Assembly: GCF_000723165.1 (NCBI RefSeq)
Contig: NZ_HG322949.1
Location: forward strand, 2,644,495 to 2,708,494
Direction: 5' to 3'
DNA length: 64,000 bases
Source: Janthinobacterium agaricidamnosum NBRC 102515 = DSM 9628
Lineage (GTDB): Bacteria; Pseudomonadota; Gammaproteobacteria; Burkholderiales; Burkholderiaceae_D
Numbering within the stretch: position 1 is the first letter of the stretch; each line of letters starts with the position of its first letter. The translations under genes were made by a program, and so were the position numbers. This document shows positions 18,709-29,533 of this stretch, piece by piece. Below the pieces are notes generated by a model. That model had not been told where the DNA came from. It was given only the letters and a program-made list of their open reading frames with translations, and did not search any database.

Positions 18709-20256
18709 CTAGGCGGCTGCTTCCGGCATTTCCCTGGACAGCCTTTGCAACAAGCGGTCGCACTGGAAGACGCTCAGCGTGTGCCGCTTGCTGTCCGTGC
18801 TGATGTCGATCATTTCGTCCATTTCACCGCGTAAATCCTCGCTGCTATGCTCGTTGCGTATCAATTGCGGCGCGGCATAGCGCTGGCTGTCGGGGATGGT
18901 CATGATGTTGTCGACCGCATCGACCAGGAAGCCATAACGCTCGTCACCCCGTTCGACGATCATGATTTTCGATTGGCTGCTGTCTTGCAGCGCCGGCATG
19001 TTGTAGAGCAGGCGCAGGTCGATGATGCTGATCATCTGTTGCCGCAAGTTTAGAATGCCGCGCATGAAACCGGGCATGCCCGGCGGTTTGGTGATGGCGC
19101 CGCCGAAATCGATGATTTCGCGCACTTGCTTGATTTCCACCGCAAAACTGTTTTCGACCGTGAAGGTAATGTAGACCTGGCGCTGGGCCTTGCGCTTGTC
19201 GGCTTGCTGCGCCTTGATGGCTTGCTGGTCCTGGTCCGGGTACAGATTGGCGTGGCCGGTGCGCATTTCAACGATTTCACTGTTCGAAAAGATCTCGCCC
19301 TGGTTCAGGAAGATGATGTCGCCCAGGTCCGGTTTCGAGATGCAGCCGCCAAACATGCCGGCGCGCGCCTTGCTCAGCAACGGAATCGGCAATATTTCAT
19401 CTGGAAAGAAGTGCACGATATTATCGACTGAATCGACCAGGAAGCCGATCGTGGCGTCGTCGATGCGGGCGATGACGATGCGCTGTTCGGGCTTGAAGGT
19501 ACGCATGCCTGGTTCCGGCGCGGCGTTCAGCAGCGCGGCGAAGTCGACCACGGCGACCTGGTGGCCCCGAAAATTGATGCGCCCCAGGCACAACTTGCTG
19601 TTCAGTATTGAATTGTGCAATTCCGGGACATTGATGATTTCCTGGATCGCGCCCATTTCAAACGCGAACGTCGAACCGGCGGCGCGGAAGCTGACGCATT
19701 GGCGCCGCTCGCTCTGGGCGTGGTAGCGCTGGCTGTGCAGCTTGCCGCTGACCGCTTGTTGGGCCAGCACGCGCGGCACGTTTTCAATCTGGATCAGGCT
19801 GGCCGGATTGAGGATTTGCAGCAAGCGCTTGCCGTCGTCCAGCAAGATGGTGCCGGCGATCACGCCATTGCTGTCGGCCGCGCTGTAGCGCAGCGTGCTG
19901 CGCTGTTCCGGCCGCACGCGCAGGATTTCGCCGGTATCGTGGAACAGGATGCCGACCAGCACTTGCTGGTAATCGATGATGGCGATTTTATGCTGCTGTC
20001 CGGCGCGCGGCGCGTCCGGATCGAACAGGCGCGCCAGGTTGACCACAGGAATGACGCTGCCGCGCAAGGTGAACATGCCCTCCAGAAAGCTTGGCGACAA
20101 GGGCAGGGCGGTCATCTTATCCGGGAAATTGACGACTTCGCGGATACAGCTGGCCGGTAGCGCGAATTCGTCGTTGCCGAGGTAAAAGGAACCAAACAGT
20201 TCGCTGGCCGCGGCAGTCGCGGCGGTTTCAATATGCTGCGCTTCGCTCATTTCCAT
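18709..20256 (-). CDS. Triple CheW-domain coupling protein
   Basis: A 515-residue cytoplasmic protein made of three CheW domains in tandem (about residues 18-160, 185-335 and 355-500), joined by short charged linkers. CheW links chemoreceptors to the CheA kinase. Each unit keeps the SH3-like signature: LPLSPSFLEGMFTLRGSVIPVVNL in the first, LGRINFRGHQVAVVDF in the second, PGFMRGILNLRQQMISIIDLR in the third. The start at 20256 has GGAG 7 nt upstream and overlaps the 3' end of cheD by 29 nt. It is last in the MCP-cheR-cheD-cheW operon. Three-domain CheW proteins are uncommon and could bridge several receptors or act as an array adaptor. Confidence 0.9.
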   Translation of the reverse strand: MEMSEAQHIETAATAAASELFGSFYLGNDEFALPASCIREVVNFPDKMTALPLSPSFLEGMFTLRGSVIPVVNLARLFDPDAPRAGQQHKIAIIDYQQVLVGILFHDTGEILRVRPEQRSTLRYSAADSNGVIAGTILLDDGKRLLQILNPASLIQIENVPRVLAQQAVSGKLHSQRYHAQSERRQCVSFRAAGSTFAFEMGAIQEIINVPELHNSILNSKLCLGRINFRGHQVAVVDFAALLNAAPEPGMRTFKPEQRIVIARIDDATIGFLVDSVDNIVHFFPDEILPIPLLSKARAGMFGGCISKPDLGDIIFLNQGEIFSNSEIVEMRTGHANLYPDQDQQAIKAQQADKRKAQRQVYITFTVENSFAVEIKQVREIIDFGGAITKPPGMPGFMRGILNLRQQMISIIDLRLLYNMPALQDSSQSKIMIVERGDERYGFLVDAVDNIMTIPDSQRYAAPQLIRNEHSSEDLRGEMDEMIDISTDSKRHTLSVFQCDRLLQRLSREMPEAAA

Positions 20257-20746
20257 ATGCCGGCTCCGGTGATTGTGCGACGATCTTGGTGATGGAATAA
20301 CTTTGGTCGGCGCAATCGATCAGTATTTGCCGGCCGCATCTGCCGCCCAGTTCGCAATATTCGACGTGCAAGCCGCACTGCGACAGGTATTTGCGCGCCG
20401 CCGCGACGTTTTGCTGACCCACCTGCAAGCGTCCGGAGCGGCCGCTGAACATGCTGGCGCCGCCCGCCAGCACGACTTCGATATCCGGGTAGTCGGACTG
20501 GCGCGCGCCCATCAGGCGCAGCAGCGACGGCACGGCCTGGCTGACGTAGCGTGCGCCTAGGCTGTTATCGGCGTCCGGCGATTCCGGTAATAAACAATGG
20601 GCCAGGCCGCAGCGGCCACCTTTTTTCCAGATGAAGGCGATGCCGACGCAGGAGCCTAGCACGGCTTGCAATTGTTCATCGCGCGCGCCGACCTTCAATT
20701 GGCCCATGCCGACTTGCTGCAAATGGTGTTCCATCATATGACCCAT
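20228..20746 (-). CDS. cheD: Chemoreceptor glutamine deamidase CheD
   Basis: A 172-residue CheD that converts specific receptor Gln residues to Glu, tuning adaptation. The catalytic Cys33 is in LGSCVGIAF and His50 in GLAHCLLP; the tail is conserved (LGGRCGRQILID). The ATG at 20746 overlaps the cheR stop by one base (TAATG) and is preceded by GGAGGG, so it is translationally coupled. A longer reading of this frame runs back into cheR and is not needed. Placement between cheR and the CheW protein fits an adaptation module for the operon's own receptor. Confidence 0.95.
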   Translation of the reverse strand: MGHMMEHHLQQVGMGQLKVGARDEQLQAVLGSCVGIAFIWKKGGRCGLAHCLLPESPDADNSLGARYVSQAVPSLLRLMGARQSDYPDIEVVLAGGASMFSGRSGRLQVGQQNVAAARKYLSQCGLHVEYCELGGRCGRQILIDCADQSYSITKIVAQSPEPAYGNERSAAY

Positions 20747-21573
20747 TACCTCGTCCCTCCAGTGCGGTACACCATCGGGAACTCGAATTGGTATTCGGTG
20801 CCGAGGCGTTTGATGGTTTCGGATTCGCCCAGCACCAGCCGGGCGTCGGGTTGCATGCTGTGGCGTGCCTGTTTCAGCACGGTTTCCTGGTGTTCGGCGT
20901 CGAAATAAATCAGTACATTGCGCAGGAATACCAGGTCGAACTGTTGCGCCGGGCGCAACACGCCGAGCAGGTTGTGCTGCGCGAACGACACATTTTTCTT
21001 CAGCAGCGGTACCACTTGCACGCTGCTGCCGTCGGTCGTCAGGTATTTTTTCGCCATCTCCGGCTGCGACAGCTTGATGCGCTCGACCGAACGGCCGATA
21101 TAACGCCCGGCGCTGGCGATATCGAGCATTTGCTGCGAAATGTCGGTGGCCAGGATCTGGTAGCGGAAGCTGGGCGCCTTCAGCTGGAACTCTTCGCACA
21201 GCATGGCGATCGAATACAGTTCCTCGCCGCTGGCGGCGGCCGCCGACCAGATTTTCAGCGTCTTGCCCGGATGGCGCAGCAGCCAGGCCGGCAAGAACTG
21301 GCGCGCAAAATAATCCCATACCTGCGGCGTGCGGAAGAACAGCGTGTCGTTGGTGGTCACCAGGTCGATAAAGTGCGGTATTTCGGCGCGGTCGCTTTCG
21401 ACCCGCTCCAGGTAATCCTGGTAGCTGTGCAGCGCCAGCGCTTTCAGGCGCGGCTGCAAACGCCGTTCCAGCAAGATACTTTTCCTTTCCGTCATCGCAA
21501 TGCCGGTGTGCTTGCGCACCAGCGCGATCAGGGCGCTGAGGATGTCGGGCGTCAGTGCTGCGGATGTGTCCAT
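20746..21573 (-). CDS. cheR: Chemotaxis protein-glutamate methyltransferase CheR
   Basis: A 275-residue SAM-dependent methyltransferase that methylates receptor glutamates. The N-terminal helical domain (about 1-75) carries a basic patch (LLERRLQPRLKAL) of the kind that contacts receptors. Motifs NDTLFFR, WSAAAASGEELYS (SAM-binding; the usual GCSTGEE is changed to AAASGEE) and FDLVFLRNVLIYF follow. It begins 23 nt after the receptor gene and overlaps cheD by one base. The altered SAM loop is worth noting, but the fold looks complete. Confidence 0.94.
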   Translation of the reverse strand: MDTSAALTPDILSALIALVRKHTGIAMTERKSILLERRLQPRLKALALHSYQDYLERVESDRAEIPHFIDLVTTNDTLFFRTPQVWDYFARQFLPAWLLRHPGKTLKIWSAAAASGEELYSIAMLCEEFQLKAPSFRYQILATDISQQMLDIASAGRYIGRSVERIKLSQPEMAKKYLTTDGSSVQVVPLLKKNVSFAQHNLLGVLRPAQQFDLVFLRNVLIYFDAEHQETVLKQARHSMQPDARLVLGESETIKRLGTEYQFEFPMVYRTGGTR

Positions 21574-21596
21574 GGCTACTCCTTACCTTACCTTGT

Positions 21597-23660
21597 CTAG
21601 ACCACGAAGCCGGAGACGGTTGTGTTCAAGCCGCCGGCGCGGTCGTTCAAGCTGTCGATGGAGCGGGCGATGCCATCGCAATTGGCGGCCGATTTTTCGG
21701 TTTCCTCGGCGATATACTGGATCGCCGCGCTGACTTCCTTGGCGGTCAGCAATTGCTCGTTGGCCGCCTTGGAAATGTCGGAAATCGCCAGCGTCGTCTT
21801 GCCCACGCCGGATACGATCTTGTCGAACGCATCGCTGGCCTGTTTCGAGATTTCGCTGCCGGTCGACACGCGCTTGACCGACTCATTAATCAGTTTGGAA
21901 ATTTCCTTGGTCGCCTGCGACGAGCGCTCCGCCAGCTTGCGCACCTCGTCGGCCACGACCGAAAAACCGAGTCCGTGTTCGCCGGCGCGGGCCGCTTCGA
22001 TGGCGGCGTTGAAGGCCAGCATATTGGTCTGGTTGGCGATTTCGCTGATGACCTTGACGATTTCGCCGATGTCTTCCGACGAGCGGTTGATCAAATCCAT
22101 CGCTTCGATCGATTTGGCGACGGCCTTGGCGCCCGCCTCGGCCTCGTGCTGGGTCGACTTGGCCAGGAAATCGGCATTCGAGGTGTTTTCCGCGATCGAA
22201 TGGATGGAGTGGGTCAGGCCGTCGATCGACGCATTCATTTGCTCGACCGTGGCGCCGAGGGCCTGGGTGCCGACCGCCACGCCGGTCGAGCGTTCGGCGA
22301 TCAGGTTCGACGCTTCGGCAAAGCCGCTGGCCGCCGACACCACGTTGCCGATCACCGAGCGCAAGTCGGCGATCATCTTGCTGATGCCGCCGGCCAGCAA
22401 GTCGATCGGTTCATTGCCTTCCACCTTGATGCTGCAAGTCAAGTCACCTTGCGCCGCGCGCGCCACCGAGGCCAGCAATTCCTCGACCTTGTGGGTATCG
22501 CTTTGTGCCTTGACCTTGATGCTGTTTTCCAGATTCACCTGGTCGGTAATATCGATCGCGAATTTGACGATCTTGTAAGGCTTGCCATTAAAATCGAGGA
22601 TCGGATTATAAGTGGCTTGTATCCATACTACTTTGCCGTGATTGCCGATGCGTTTATAACGGCCGCTGTCGAATTCGCCGCGATTCAATTTCTGCCAGAA
22701 TTTTTTATACTCCGGGCTATTCGCATATTCAGGCTCGCAAAATATGCGGTGATGTTCGCCCTTGATTTCATCGAGCGTATAACCCATGACGTCGAGGAAA
22801 TTGTCATTCGCGTCGAGCACCTTGCCATTGATATCGAATTCAATCACCGCCTGCGCCTTGCCGATGGCGCTGACCTTGCCCTGGTATTCGGCATTGCGGA
22901 TCTTGTTGCAGGTAATGTCGGTGGCAAACTTGACCACTTTCAGCGGCTTGCCGTTGGCATCGAAGATCGGGTTATACGTGGCGTTGAGCCAGATTTCGCG
23001 GCCATCCTTGGTCAGGCGCTTGTATTCTCCGGATTCATATTCGCCGGCGCCCAGCTTTTGCCAAAAATCGGCATACTCCTCGGTCTTGACATAGTCCGGG
23101 TCGCAAAATATGCGGTGGTGCCTGCCTTTGATTTCCTCCAGCGTGTAGCCGACCGACTTCAGGAAATTATCGTTGGCAGACAAAATAGTGCCGTCGAGAT
23201 TAAATTCGATGACCGCCTGGGATTTGCCGATGGCATTCATTTTACCTTCGTAGTCGGCGTTTTTCTGCTTGCTGGCGGTAATGTCGCTGGCAAACTTGAT
23301 CACCTTGTACGGCTTGCCATCGGCGTCGAACACCGGATTGTAGGAAGCGTCGATCCACACTTCGCGGCCATCCTTGGTGATGCGCTTGAAGTCGGCGTGT
23401 TCGAATTCGCCGCGCGCCAGTTTGGCCCAGAATTCGCGGTATTCGGAAGAGCGGGCATAGGCCGGGTCGCAAAAAATGGCGTGGTGCTTGCCCTGGACTT
23501 CGTCCAGCGTATAACCGAGCAGGCGCAGGAAATTTTCGTTGGCGTGCAAGATGGTCCCGTCGAGCTCGAATTCAATCAAAGCCTGTACCCGGTTGAGTGC
23601 GGCATTAATAGCTTGTAAATCCAGACCCTGCGATTTGCTTACGTGGCTAGCTGCGTCCAT
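21597..23660 (-). CDS. Soluble chemoreceptor with three PAS domains (BdlA-like)
   Basis: A 687-residue methyl-accepting protein with no signal peptide and no transmembrane helix, so it senses in the cytoplasm. Three highly similar 122-residue PAS units span about residues 26-390, each with GYTLDE, HHxIFC, a SxEYxxFW-type block, GREVW and a PAC end (KFAxDIT). The C-terminal half is a signalling hairpin with [32 protein letters not shown]. The layout matches BdlA, the biofilm-dispersal receptor, which has two PAS domains. No C-terminal CheR-tethering pentapeptide is seen (it ends SGFVV). AAGGA lies about 7 nt before the ATG. It heads the cheR-cheD-cheW operon. Confidence 0.94.
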   Translation of the reverse strand: MDAASHVSKSQGLDLQAINAALNRVQALIEFELDGTILHANENFLRLLGYTLDEVQGKHHAIFCDPAYARSSEYREFWAKLARGEFEHADFKRITKDGREVWIDASYNPVFDADGKPYKVIKFASDITASKQKNADYEGKMNAIGKSQAVIEFNLDGTILSANDNFLKSVGYTLEEIKGRHHRIFCDPDYVKTEEYADFWQKLGAGEYESGEYKRLTKDGREIWLNATYNPIFDANGKPLKVVKFATDITCNKIRNAEYQGKVSAIGKAQAVIEFDINGKVLDANDNFLDVMGYTLDEIKGEHHRIFCEPEYANSPEYKKFWQKLNRGEFDSGRYKRIGNHGKVVWIQATYNPILDFNGKPYKIVKFAIDITDQVNLENSIKVKAQSDTHKVEELLASVARAAQGDLTCSIKVEGNEPIDLLAGGISKMIADLRSVIGNVVSAASGFAEASNLIAERSTGVAVGTQALGATVEQMNASIDGLTHSIHSIAENTSNADFLAKSTQHEAEAGAKAVAKSIEAMDLINRSSEDIGEIVKVISEIANQTNMLAFNAAIEAARAGEHGLGFSVVADEVRKLAERSSQATKEISKLINESVKRVSTGSEISKQASDAFDKIVSGVGKTTLAISDISKAANEQLLTAKEVSAAIQYIAEETEKSAANCDGIARSIDSLNDRAGGLNTTVSGFVV
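22490..23585 (-). repeat. Three tandem PAS-coding repeats (about 366 bp each)
   Basis: Within the chemoreceptor gene, three consecutive units of about 122 codons begin at QALIEF, QAVIEF and QAVIEF and keep the same residue spacing. Their protein similarity is high enough to indicate internal duplication. Confidence 0.85.
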
Positions 23661-24139
23661 TATATTTCCTTTGATGTGGGCACTTTCGTTATATTTGGAT
23701 AGATTTAACCTGCCAGCGATTTCATTTGTGATTATTGGAGAGAATCGGGTGCCGATTGTTTCTCTGGTCTCGAATTAAATTATACCTATCCCATAACAAA
23801 GAAAATGAGCCGTCCCGATTATTTGAATGCCGTTGTATAAATACAAGGATGGAACCGGTAAAAGTGGCCTGTAACGCATGTTTTAGCCTGCCTCACGATA
23901 ATCACGAGGTCATCTTGTCATTATGTTTTGCTACTTGGAAAGTTATTCAATCGATAGTCACTCTTGCTATTGTTGTAGTAGTCGCTGGCGATCCATCGCG
24001 GCCGATAAACAAGCTCATCTACGATACACGGAGAAATAATTCAAAATCGTAAAAATTGTCAATATGACTTGCCTGACTTCCCGCCAGCATGGCGCAGCGT
24101 GTAACATCGGCCACCCGAGCACGGGTGAATAAAAATAAT
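23661..24139. other. AT-rich intergenic region, no supported gene
   Basis: About 480 bp between the divergent chemoreceptor and beta-oxidation genes is markedly AT-richer than its surroundings. A 105-codon reading frame (23735-24052) has unlike codon use and no ribosome-binding site, so I do not call it. It must hold the chemoreceptor promoter on the minus strand (a TATAAT-like element lies about 115 bp upstream). I see no sigma-28 flagellar-type box. Confidence 0.5.
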
Positions 24140-24165
24140 ACGATCGTTCTTTTATGCGGTATAGT
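24140..24165 (+). promoter_or_regulatory. Promoter with ACGATCGT operator, beta-oxidation gene
   Basis: The 8-bp palindrome ACGATCGT (24140-24147) is followed 12 bases later by a -10 element TATAGT (24160-24165), 47 nt before the ATG at 24213. The palindrome covers the -35 position, as expected for a repressor operator. The same arrangement recurs at 31413-31438 in front of the thiolase gene. Confidence 0.6.
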
Positions 24166-24212
24166 CACACATCACACTCCGCATGCTGTTTTAACTACAA
24201 CAAGGAAGAGAC

Positions 24213-26300
<2,088 letters not shown>

Positions 26301-26324
26301 GTTGACAACTGAGTTGACAAATAA

Positions 26325-26368
26325 CAGGGCGGTTTCCCCACGGCTGGGTAGGCGGGGAAACCGCCCTG
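26325..26368 (+). terminator. Long hairpin after the beta-oxidation gene
   Basis: A perfect 15-bp stem (CAGGGCGGTTTCCCC paired with GGGGAAACCGCCCTG) with a 14-base loop starts 24 nt after the stop. It lacks a T-tract on the plus strand. An 11-bp direct repeat TGAGTTGACAA (26298-26308 and 26310-26320), whose first copy includes the stop codon, precedes it. Confidence 0.6.
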
Positions 26369-26387
26369 ATAATAAAAAGAGGTAGGC

Positions 26388-27197
26388 GTGAATATCGAAC
26401 GTATTTTGCAAAGCATGAAATTGCACCATGGGGATGACACGATTCAAGGTGTCCAGACGGCTCATCGTATACAACTGGTAACAGCGATGGGCATCAGGCC
26501 CGGCATGCGCGTGCTGGAAGTCGGTTGCGGGCAAGGAGATACCACGGCGGTGCTGGCCGAGGCGGTCGGTGCGCAAGGTTTTGTCAGGGGGATAGACATC
26601 GCGGATGCGCAATATGGGATGCCGATTACTTTAGGACAAGCAGCCGAGCACTTGAAAGCCGGTCCATTGGGAGCGCAACTGGCTATCAGTTTCGAAACAG
26701 ATCTATTAACTCTCCCCCTGTCGGAACAATATGATGCGGTCGTTTTCTCACATTGCTTATGGTATTTTGATGGCAAAAAATTATTGCAACAACTCTTGAG
26801 AAAAGCTTCGCTGCATGCCGCTGTGGTTCATGTGGCTGAATGGGATATCGTGCAGGTCCGCCCGGCAGCACTGGCTCACCAGATGGCGGCGTATGTCCAG
26901 GCGTTTTATGCGACGCTGGAAAAAAATGACAGCAATATTCGTACCTTGTTTACACCGCAGCAAGTAAAAGATGTCTTGGCGGAGTTATTTGCGGATGTTG
27001 AACAACAAACCATCGATGCCAGCGGCCTGCAGGACGGCCAGTGGGAAATCGACTGCGCGCGCAGTTTACATTTTGAAGCGGCATCGGAAGATCAGCAGCA
27101 TTTTGCAGCGTCCCTGCTGCAATCGATGGAGTCATTCGGGAACGACAGTGTTCAATCCTTAAACAGTTTCTTACTCACCGCCACGCAAAGAAAATAA
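26388..27197 (+). CDS. Class I SAM-dependent methyltransferase, unknown substrate
   Basis: A 269-residue small-molecule-type methyltransferase. Motif I is VLEVGCGQGDTT (about residues 43-54), followed by an acidic ribose-binding position in GIDIAD and a post-II block YDAVVFSHCLWYF. The start is GTG at 26388 with GAGG about 6 nt upstream. Its codons are visibly less GC-biased than the neighbouring fatty-acid gene, which may indicate transfer or weak expression. It stands alone between a hairpin and the MITE-like element. No substrate can be inferred from context. Confidence 0.85.
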   Translation: MNIERILQSMKLHHGDDTIQGVQTAHRIQLVTAMGIRPGMRVLEVGCGQGDTTAVLAEAVGAQGFVRGIDIADAQYGMPITLGQAAEHLKAGPLGAQLAISFETDLLTLPLSEQYDAVVFSHCLWYFDGKKLLQQLLRKASLHAAVVHVAEWDIVQVRPAALAHQMAAYVQAFYATLEKNDSNIRTLFTPQQVKDVLAELFADVEQQTIDASGLQDGQWEIDCARSLHFEAASEDQQHFAASLLQSMESFGNDSVQSLNSFLLTATQRK

Positions 27198-27344
27198 TGC
27201 GCAAGGCGATACAGCCAGACTACCCGTATCAGTTAGCATGGTGTCGAAGTGCAGCCCGACGCGGCTGCGCACCAGCAGGTCGTGACGCAGGTTATCCGGT
27301 CACGCATACAATCATATCAATACCGCACGAGCTTGCTGACCGTT

Positions 27345-27510
27345 CTTAGAGCCTATCCCAGTAGTGAGCGTCTTTTGCTGGCCGCGCATCGGGAGCGCGG
27401 ACCAGGCGTGAGGAGGACGCGTGGCGGGCCACGCGACGACGAGCAACGCAGTCCCCGTTCCTGATGAGCGCCAGAACAGGGCGTATTCATCTACTGGGAT
27501 AGGCTCTTAG
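27345..27510. mobile_element. MITE-like element with 15-bp inverted repeats and 5-bp target duplication
   Basis: The element core (27350-27505, 156 bp) is bounded by perfect 15-bp inverted repeats: AGCCTATCCCAGTAG on the left and CTACTGGGATAGGCT on the right. Each end is flanked by CTTAG (27345-27349 and 27506-27510), a 5-bp target-site duplication. The interior is GC-rich, has its own short palindromes (such as CGTGGCGGGCCACG) and codes for nothing. It is therefore a non-autonomous element that relied on a transposase elsewhere. The right duplication abuts the stop codon of the glyoxalase-fold gene. Confidence 0.85.
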
Positions 27511-27903
27511 TCAGGCCTGTGTATGGCATACCGCCTCGATGCGGTTGCCGTCCGGGTCGAGCAGGAAGGCGGCATAATATGTGGGGTGGTAGTCGCGCAC
27601 GCCCGGTGCGCCATTGTCGCGTCCGCCATGCAGCAGCCCCGCCTGCCAAAAAGCGTCGACCTGGGCGCGGGTGGCCGCCTTGAAACAATAATGGCGGCGC
27701 GGCGCATCTTCCGGCCTGGGACCCAGCCGCACTGAAAAATAGCTGCGTTCGGGATGCTCGCGGTTGCTGCGTTCGCCATAACCGATCCAGGCGTCGGCAT
27801 GATCCGAGCCGACCTTGACCACGTTCAAGGCGGAAAACACGGCGTCGTAAAAAAGCTCGGCGTTATACAAGTTGGCAACAGTGATAGAGACATGATCAAG
27901 CAT
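27511..27903 (-). CDS. VOC-family (glyoxalase/bleomycin-resistance fold) protein
   Basis: A 130-residue vicinal-oxygen-chelate protein, a metal-dependent fold covering glyoxalases, dioxygenases and antibiotic-binding proteins. It opens MLDHVSITVANLYNAELFYDAVFSAL and ends DYHPTYYAAFLLDPDGNRIEAVCH, with the metal-ligand His and Glu at the expected ends. The ATG at 27903 is chosen because the family starts with this pattern; the in-frame extension to 27993 has no homologous look, and neither start has a clear ribosome-binding site. A MITE-like element ends immediately after the stop codon and may have replaced the original 3' region. Confidence 0.85.
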   Translation of the reverse strand: MLDHVSITVANLYNAELFYDAVFSALNVVKVGSDHADAWIGYGERSNREHPERSYFSVRLGPRPEDAPRRHYCFKAATRAQVDAFWQAGLLHGGRDNGAPGVRDYHPTYYAAFLLDPDGNRIEAVCHTQA

Positions 27904-28038
27904 GTTGATATTGTAATCGAGAATAGTAACAGGAAGTAATAATTGCCCCTTATCGGGCATAAATGACTTTGCCCTTACGGTAAAATAGCGCAAGTTTTGA
28001 TTAATATTTCATTCACAGTTTCACTGGGAGATCGTAGC

Positions 28039-29352
28039 ATGACAGCAACAGGTAGTGCCGCAGTACCAGGTCACGCATCGGCCATCGATGAAGACCGTCT
28101 TTACAGCAAGGTCAGTTGGCGCTTGATGCCGTTCTTGTGCCTGGGTTTTGTCGGCTCCTATCTCGATCGGGTCAATGTTGGCTTTGCCAAACTGCTGATG
28201 CTGAGCGACTTGCAATGGAGTGAAACCGTGTATGGGCTGGGCGCCGGGATTTTTTTCCTCGGATATGTGCTGCTGGAAGTACCGAGCAACCTGATTTTGC
28301 ACAAGATCGGCGCGCGGCGCTGGCTGGCGCGCATCATGATAACGTGGGCGATTATTTCCGGCGCCACCGCGTTTGTGACCACGCCGATGCAATTTTATAT
28401 CGCGCGCTTTTTGCTGGGTGTCGCTGAAGCGGGGTTCTTGCCGGGCGTGCTGCTGTATCTGACGTACTGGTACCCGGCCAATCGCCGTTCGCTGGCCACG
28501 GCGATGTTCGTCTGTGCGATTCCGCTGTCAGGCATCGTCGGCGGACCGTTGTCGGGATGGATCTTGAAAAATTTCCATGCCGTCGGCGGCCTGGCGGCCT
28601 GGCAATGGGTGTTCTTGCTGGAGGCGATCCCGTCGCTGGTGATCGGCGCTGCGATGCTGGTGTACCTGAATGACGGCATCCGCAAGGCTGGCTGGCTCAG
28701 CGAAGCCGAAAAACAGCTGTTGGAGCGTAATATCGAAAAAGATACGGCCACCAAGCACAGTCACTCCTTGCGCGCTGCGTTTAGCGACAGGCGTGTCTGG
28801 CTGTTGTCCCTGACTTATTTCACTACCGGCCTGGGAAATTATGCCTTGCTGTTCTGGCTGCCGTCGCTGATCCAGGCTACCGGCGTCAAGGATGTGCTCA
28901 ATATCGGTTTGCTGAGCGCGATACCCTACATCGCCGGCGTGGCCGTGATGTTTTGGTGGAGTAACCATTCCGACCAACGCCAGGAACGCCGCTGGCACGC
29001 GATGGCCGGCATCACGCTCGGCGCCTTCGGCCTGGCGCTGAGCACCTTCTTCGGCGATAACACGGCGCTGGCAGTCTTCGCGCTGACGCTGGCGTCGATC
29101 GGCATCATGTCGTTCATCCCGGTATTCTGGGGCATGCCGACCGCCTTGCTCGGCGGCGTCGCGGCGGCGGCGGGGATCGGCGTGATCGCCAGCGTCGGCA
29201 ATATGGCGGGTTTTTTCAGCCCATACCTGATCGGCTGGTTCAAGGATGCCACGCACAGCACCAACAGCGCGCTGTTGATCGTGTCGGCATTGATGATGGC
29301 GGGTGGGGTCGTCATGGTGACGGCGTTTCCGGCACGCCAGGAAAGCAAATAA
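28039..29352 (+). CDS. MFS transporter, anion:cation symporter type
   Basis: A 437-residue, 12-helix major facilitator of the ACS/phthalate-permease group, which imports organic anions such as tartrate, phthalate or hexuronates with protons. The first-helix motif is GFVGSYLDRVNVGFAKLLM; ARFLLGVAEAGFLPGVLLYLTYWYP is the family signature around helices 4-5. The ATG at 28039 has GGGAG 9 nt upstream; an in-frame extension to 27997 is not needed. It is divergent from the VOC gene and convergent with the next transporter. No catabolic gene beside it identifies the substrate. Confidence 0.92.
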   Translation: MTATGSAAVPGHASAIDEDRLYSKVSWRLMPFLCLGFVGSYLDRVNVGFAKLLMLSDLQWSETVYGLGAGIFFLGYVLLEVPSNLILHKIGARRWLARIMITWAIISGATAFVTTPMQFYIARFLLGVAEAGFLPGVLLYLTYWYPANRRSLATAMFVCAIPLSGIVGGPLSGWILKNFHAVGGLAAWQWVFLLEAIPSLVIGAAMLVYLNDGIRKAGWLSEAEKQLLERNIEKDTATKHSHSLRAAFSDRRVWLLSLTYFTTGLGNYALLFWLPSLIQATGVKDVLNIGLLSAIPYIAGVAVMFWWSNHSDQRQERRWHAMAGITLGAFGLALSTFFGDNTALAVFALTLASIGIMSFIPVFWGMPTALLGGVAAAAGIGVIASVGNMAGFFSPYLIGWFKDATHSTNSALLIVSALMMAGGVVMVTAFPARQESK

Positions 29353-29466
29353 ACAGCAAGCTGATGCGCCAACTGTCGGGGTACACTCATCAGCAGGAAC
29401 ATGGGGTGGCCAGGAGCAATGCGCTGCGCCAGTTGCTGGCCGCACAGCGATAAAAAAGCCAGCCAT

Positions 29467-29504
29467 AAAAAAACGCCGCCAGGGCTGATGACCCTTGCGG
29501 CGTG
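29467..29504 (-). terminator. Terminator of the MHS-type transporter gene
   Basis: On the minus strand an 11-bp stem (CGCCGCAAGGG with CCCTGGCGGCG, allowing a G-T pair) is followed by seven T residues. It lies about 30 nt after the stop of the minus-strand transporter. Confidence 0.8.
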
Positions 29505-29533
29505 CTGGGGCTGCATCAATTCAATTTGCTGAA

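Noticed and set aside
21555..23618. A 687-codon plus-strand open frame opposite the chemoreceptor
   Set aside because: It mirrors the chemoreceptor in a complementary frame, and its repeated phrases are just the complement of the PAS repeats.
23661..23800. A flagellar sigma-28 promoter before the chemoreceptor
   Set aside because: I looked for TAAA-N15-GCCGATAA on the minus strand and found no acceptable match.
23735..24052. A 105-codon frame in the chemoreceptor/beta-oxidation gap
   Set aside because: No ribosome-binding site, codon use unlike the genome, and no homologous-looking motif.
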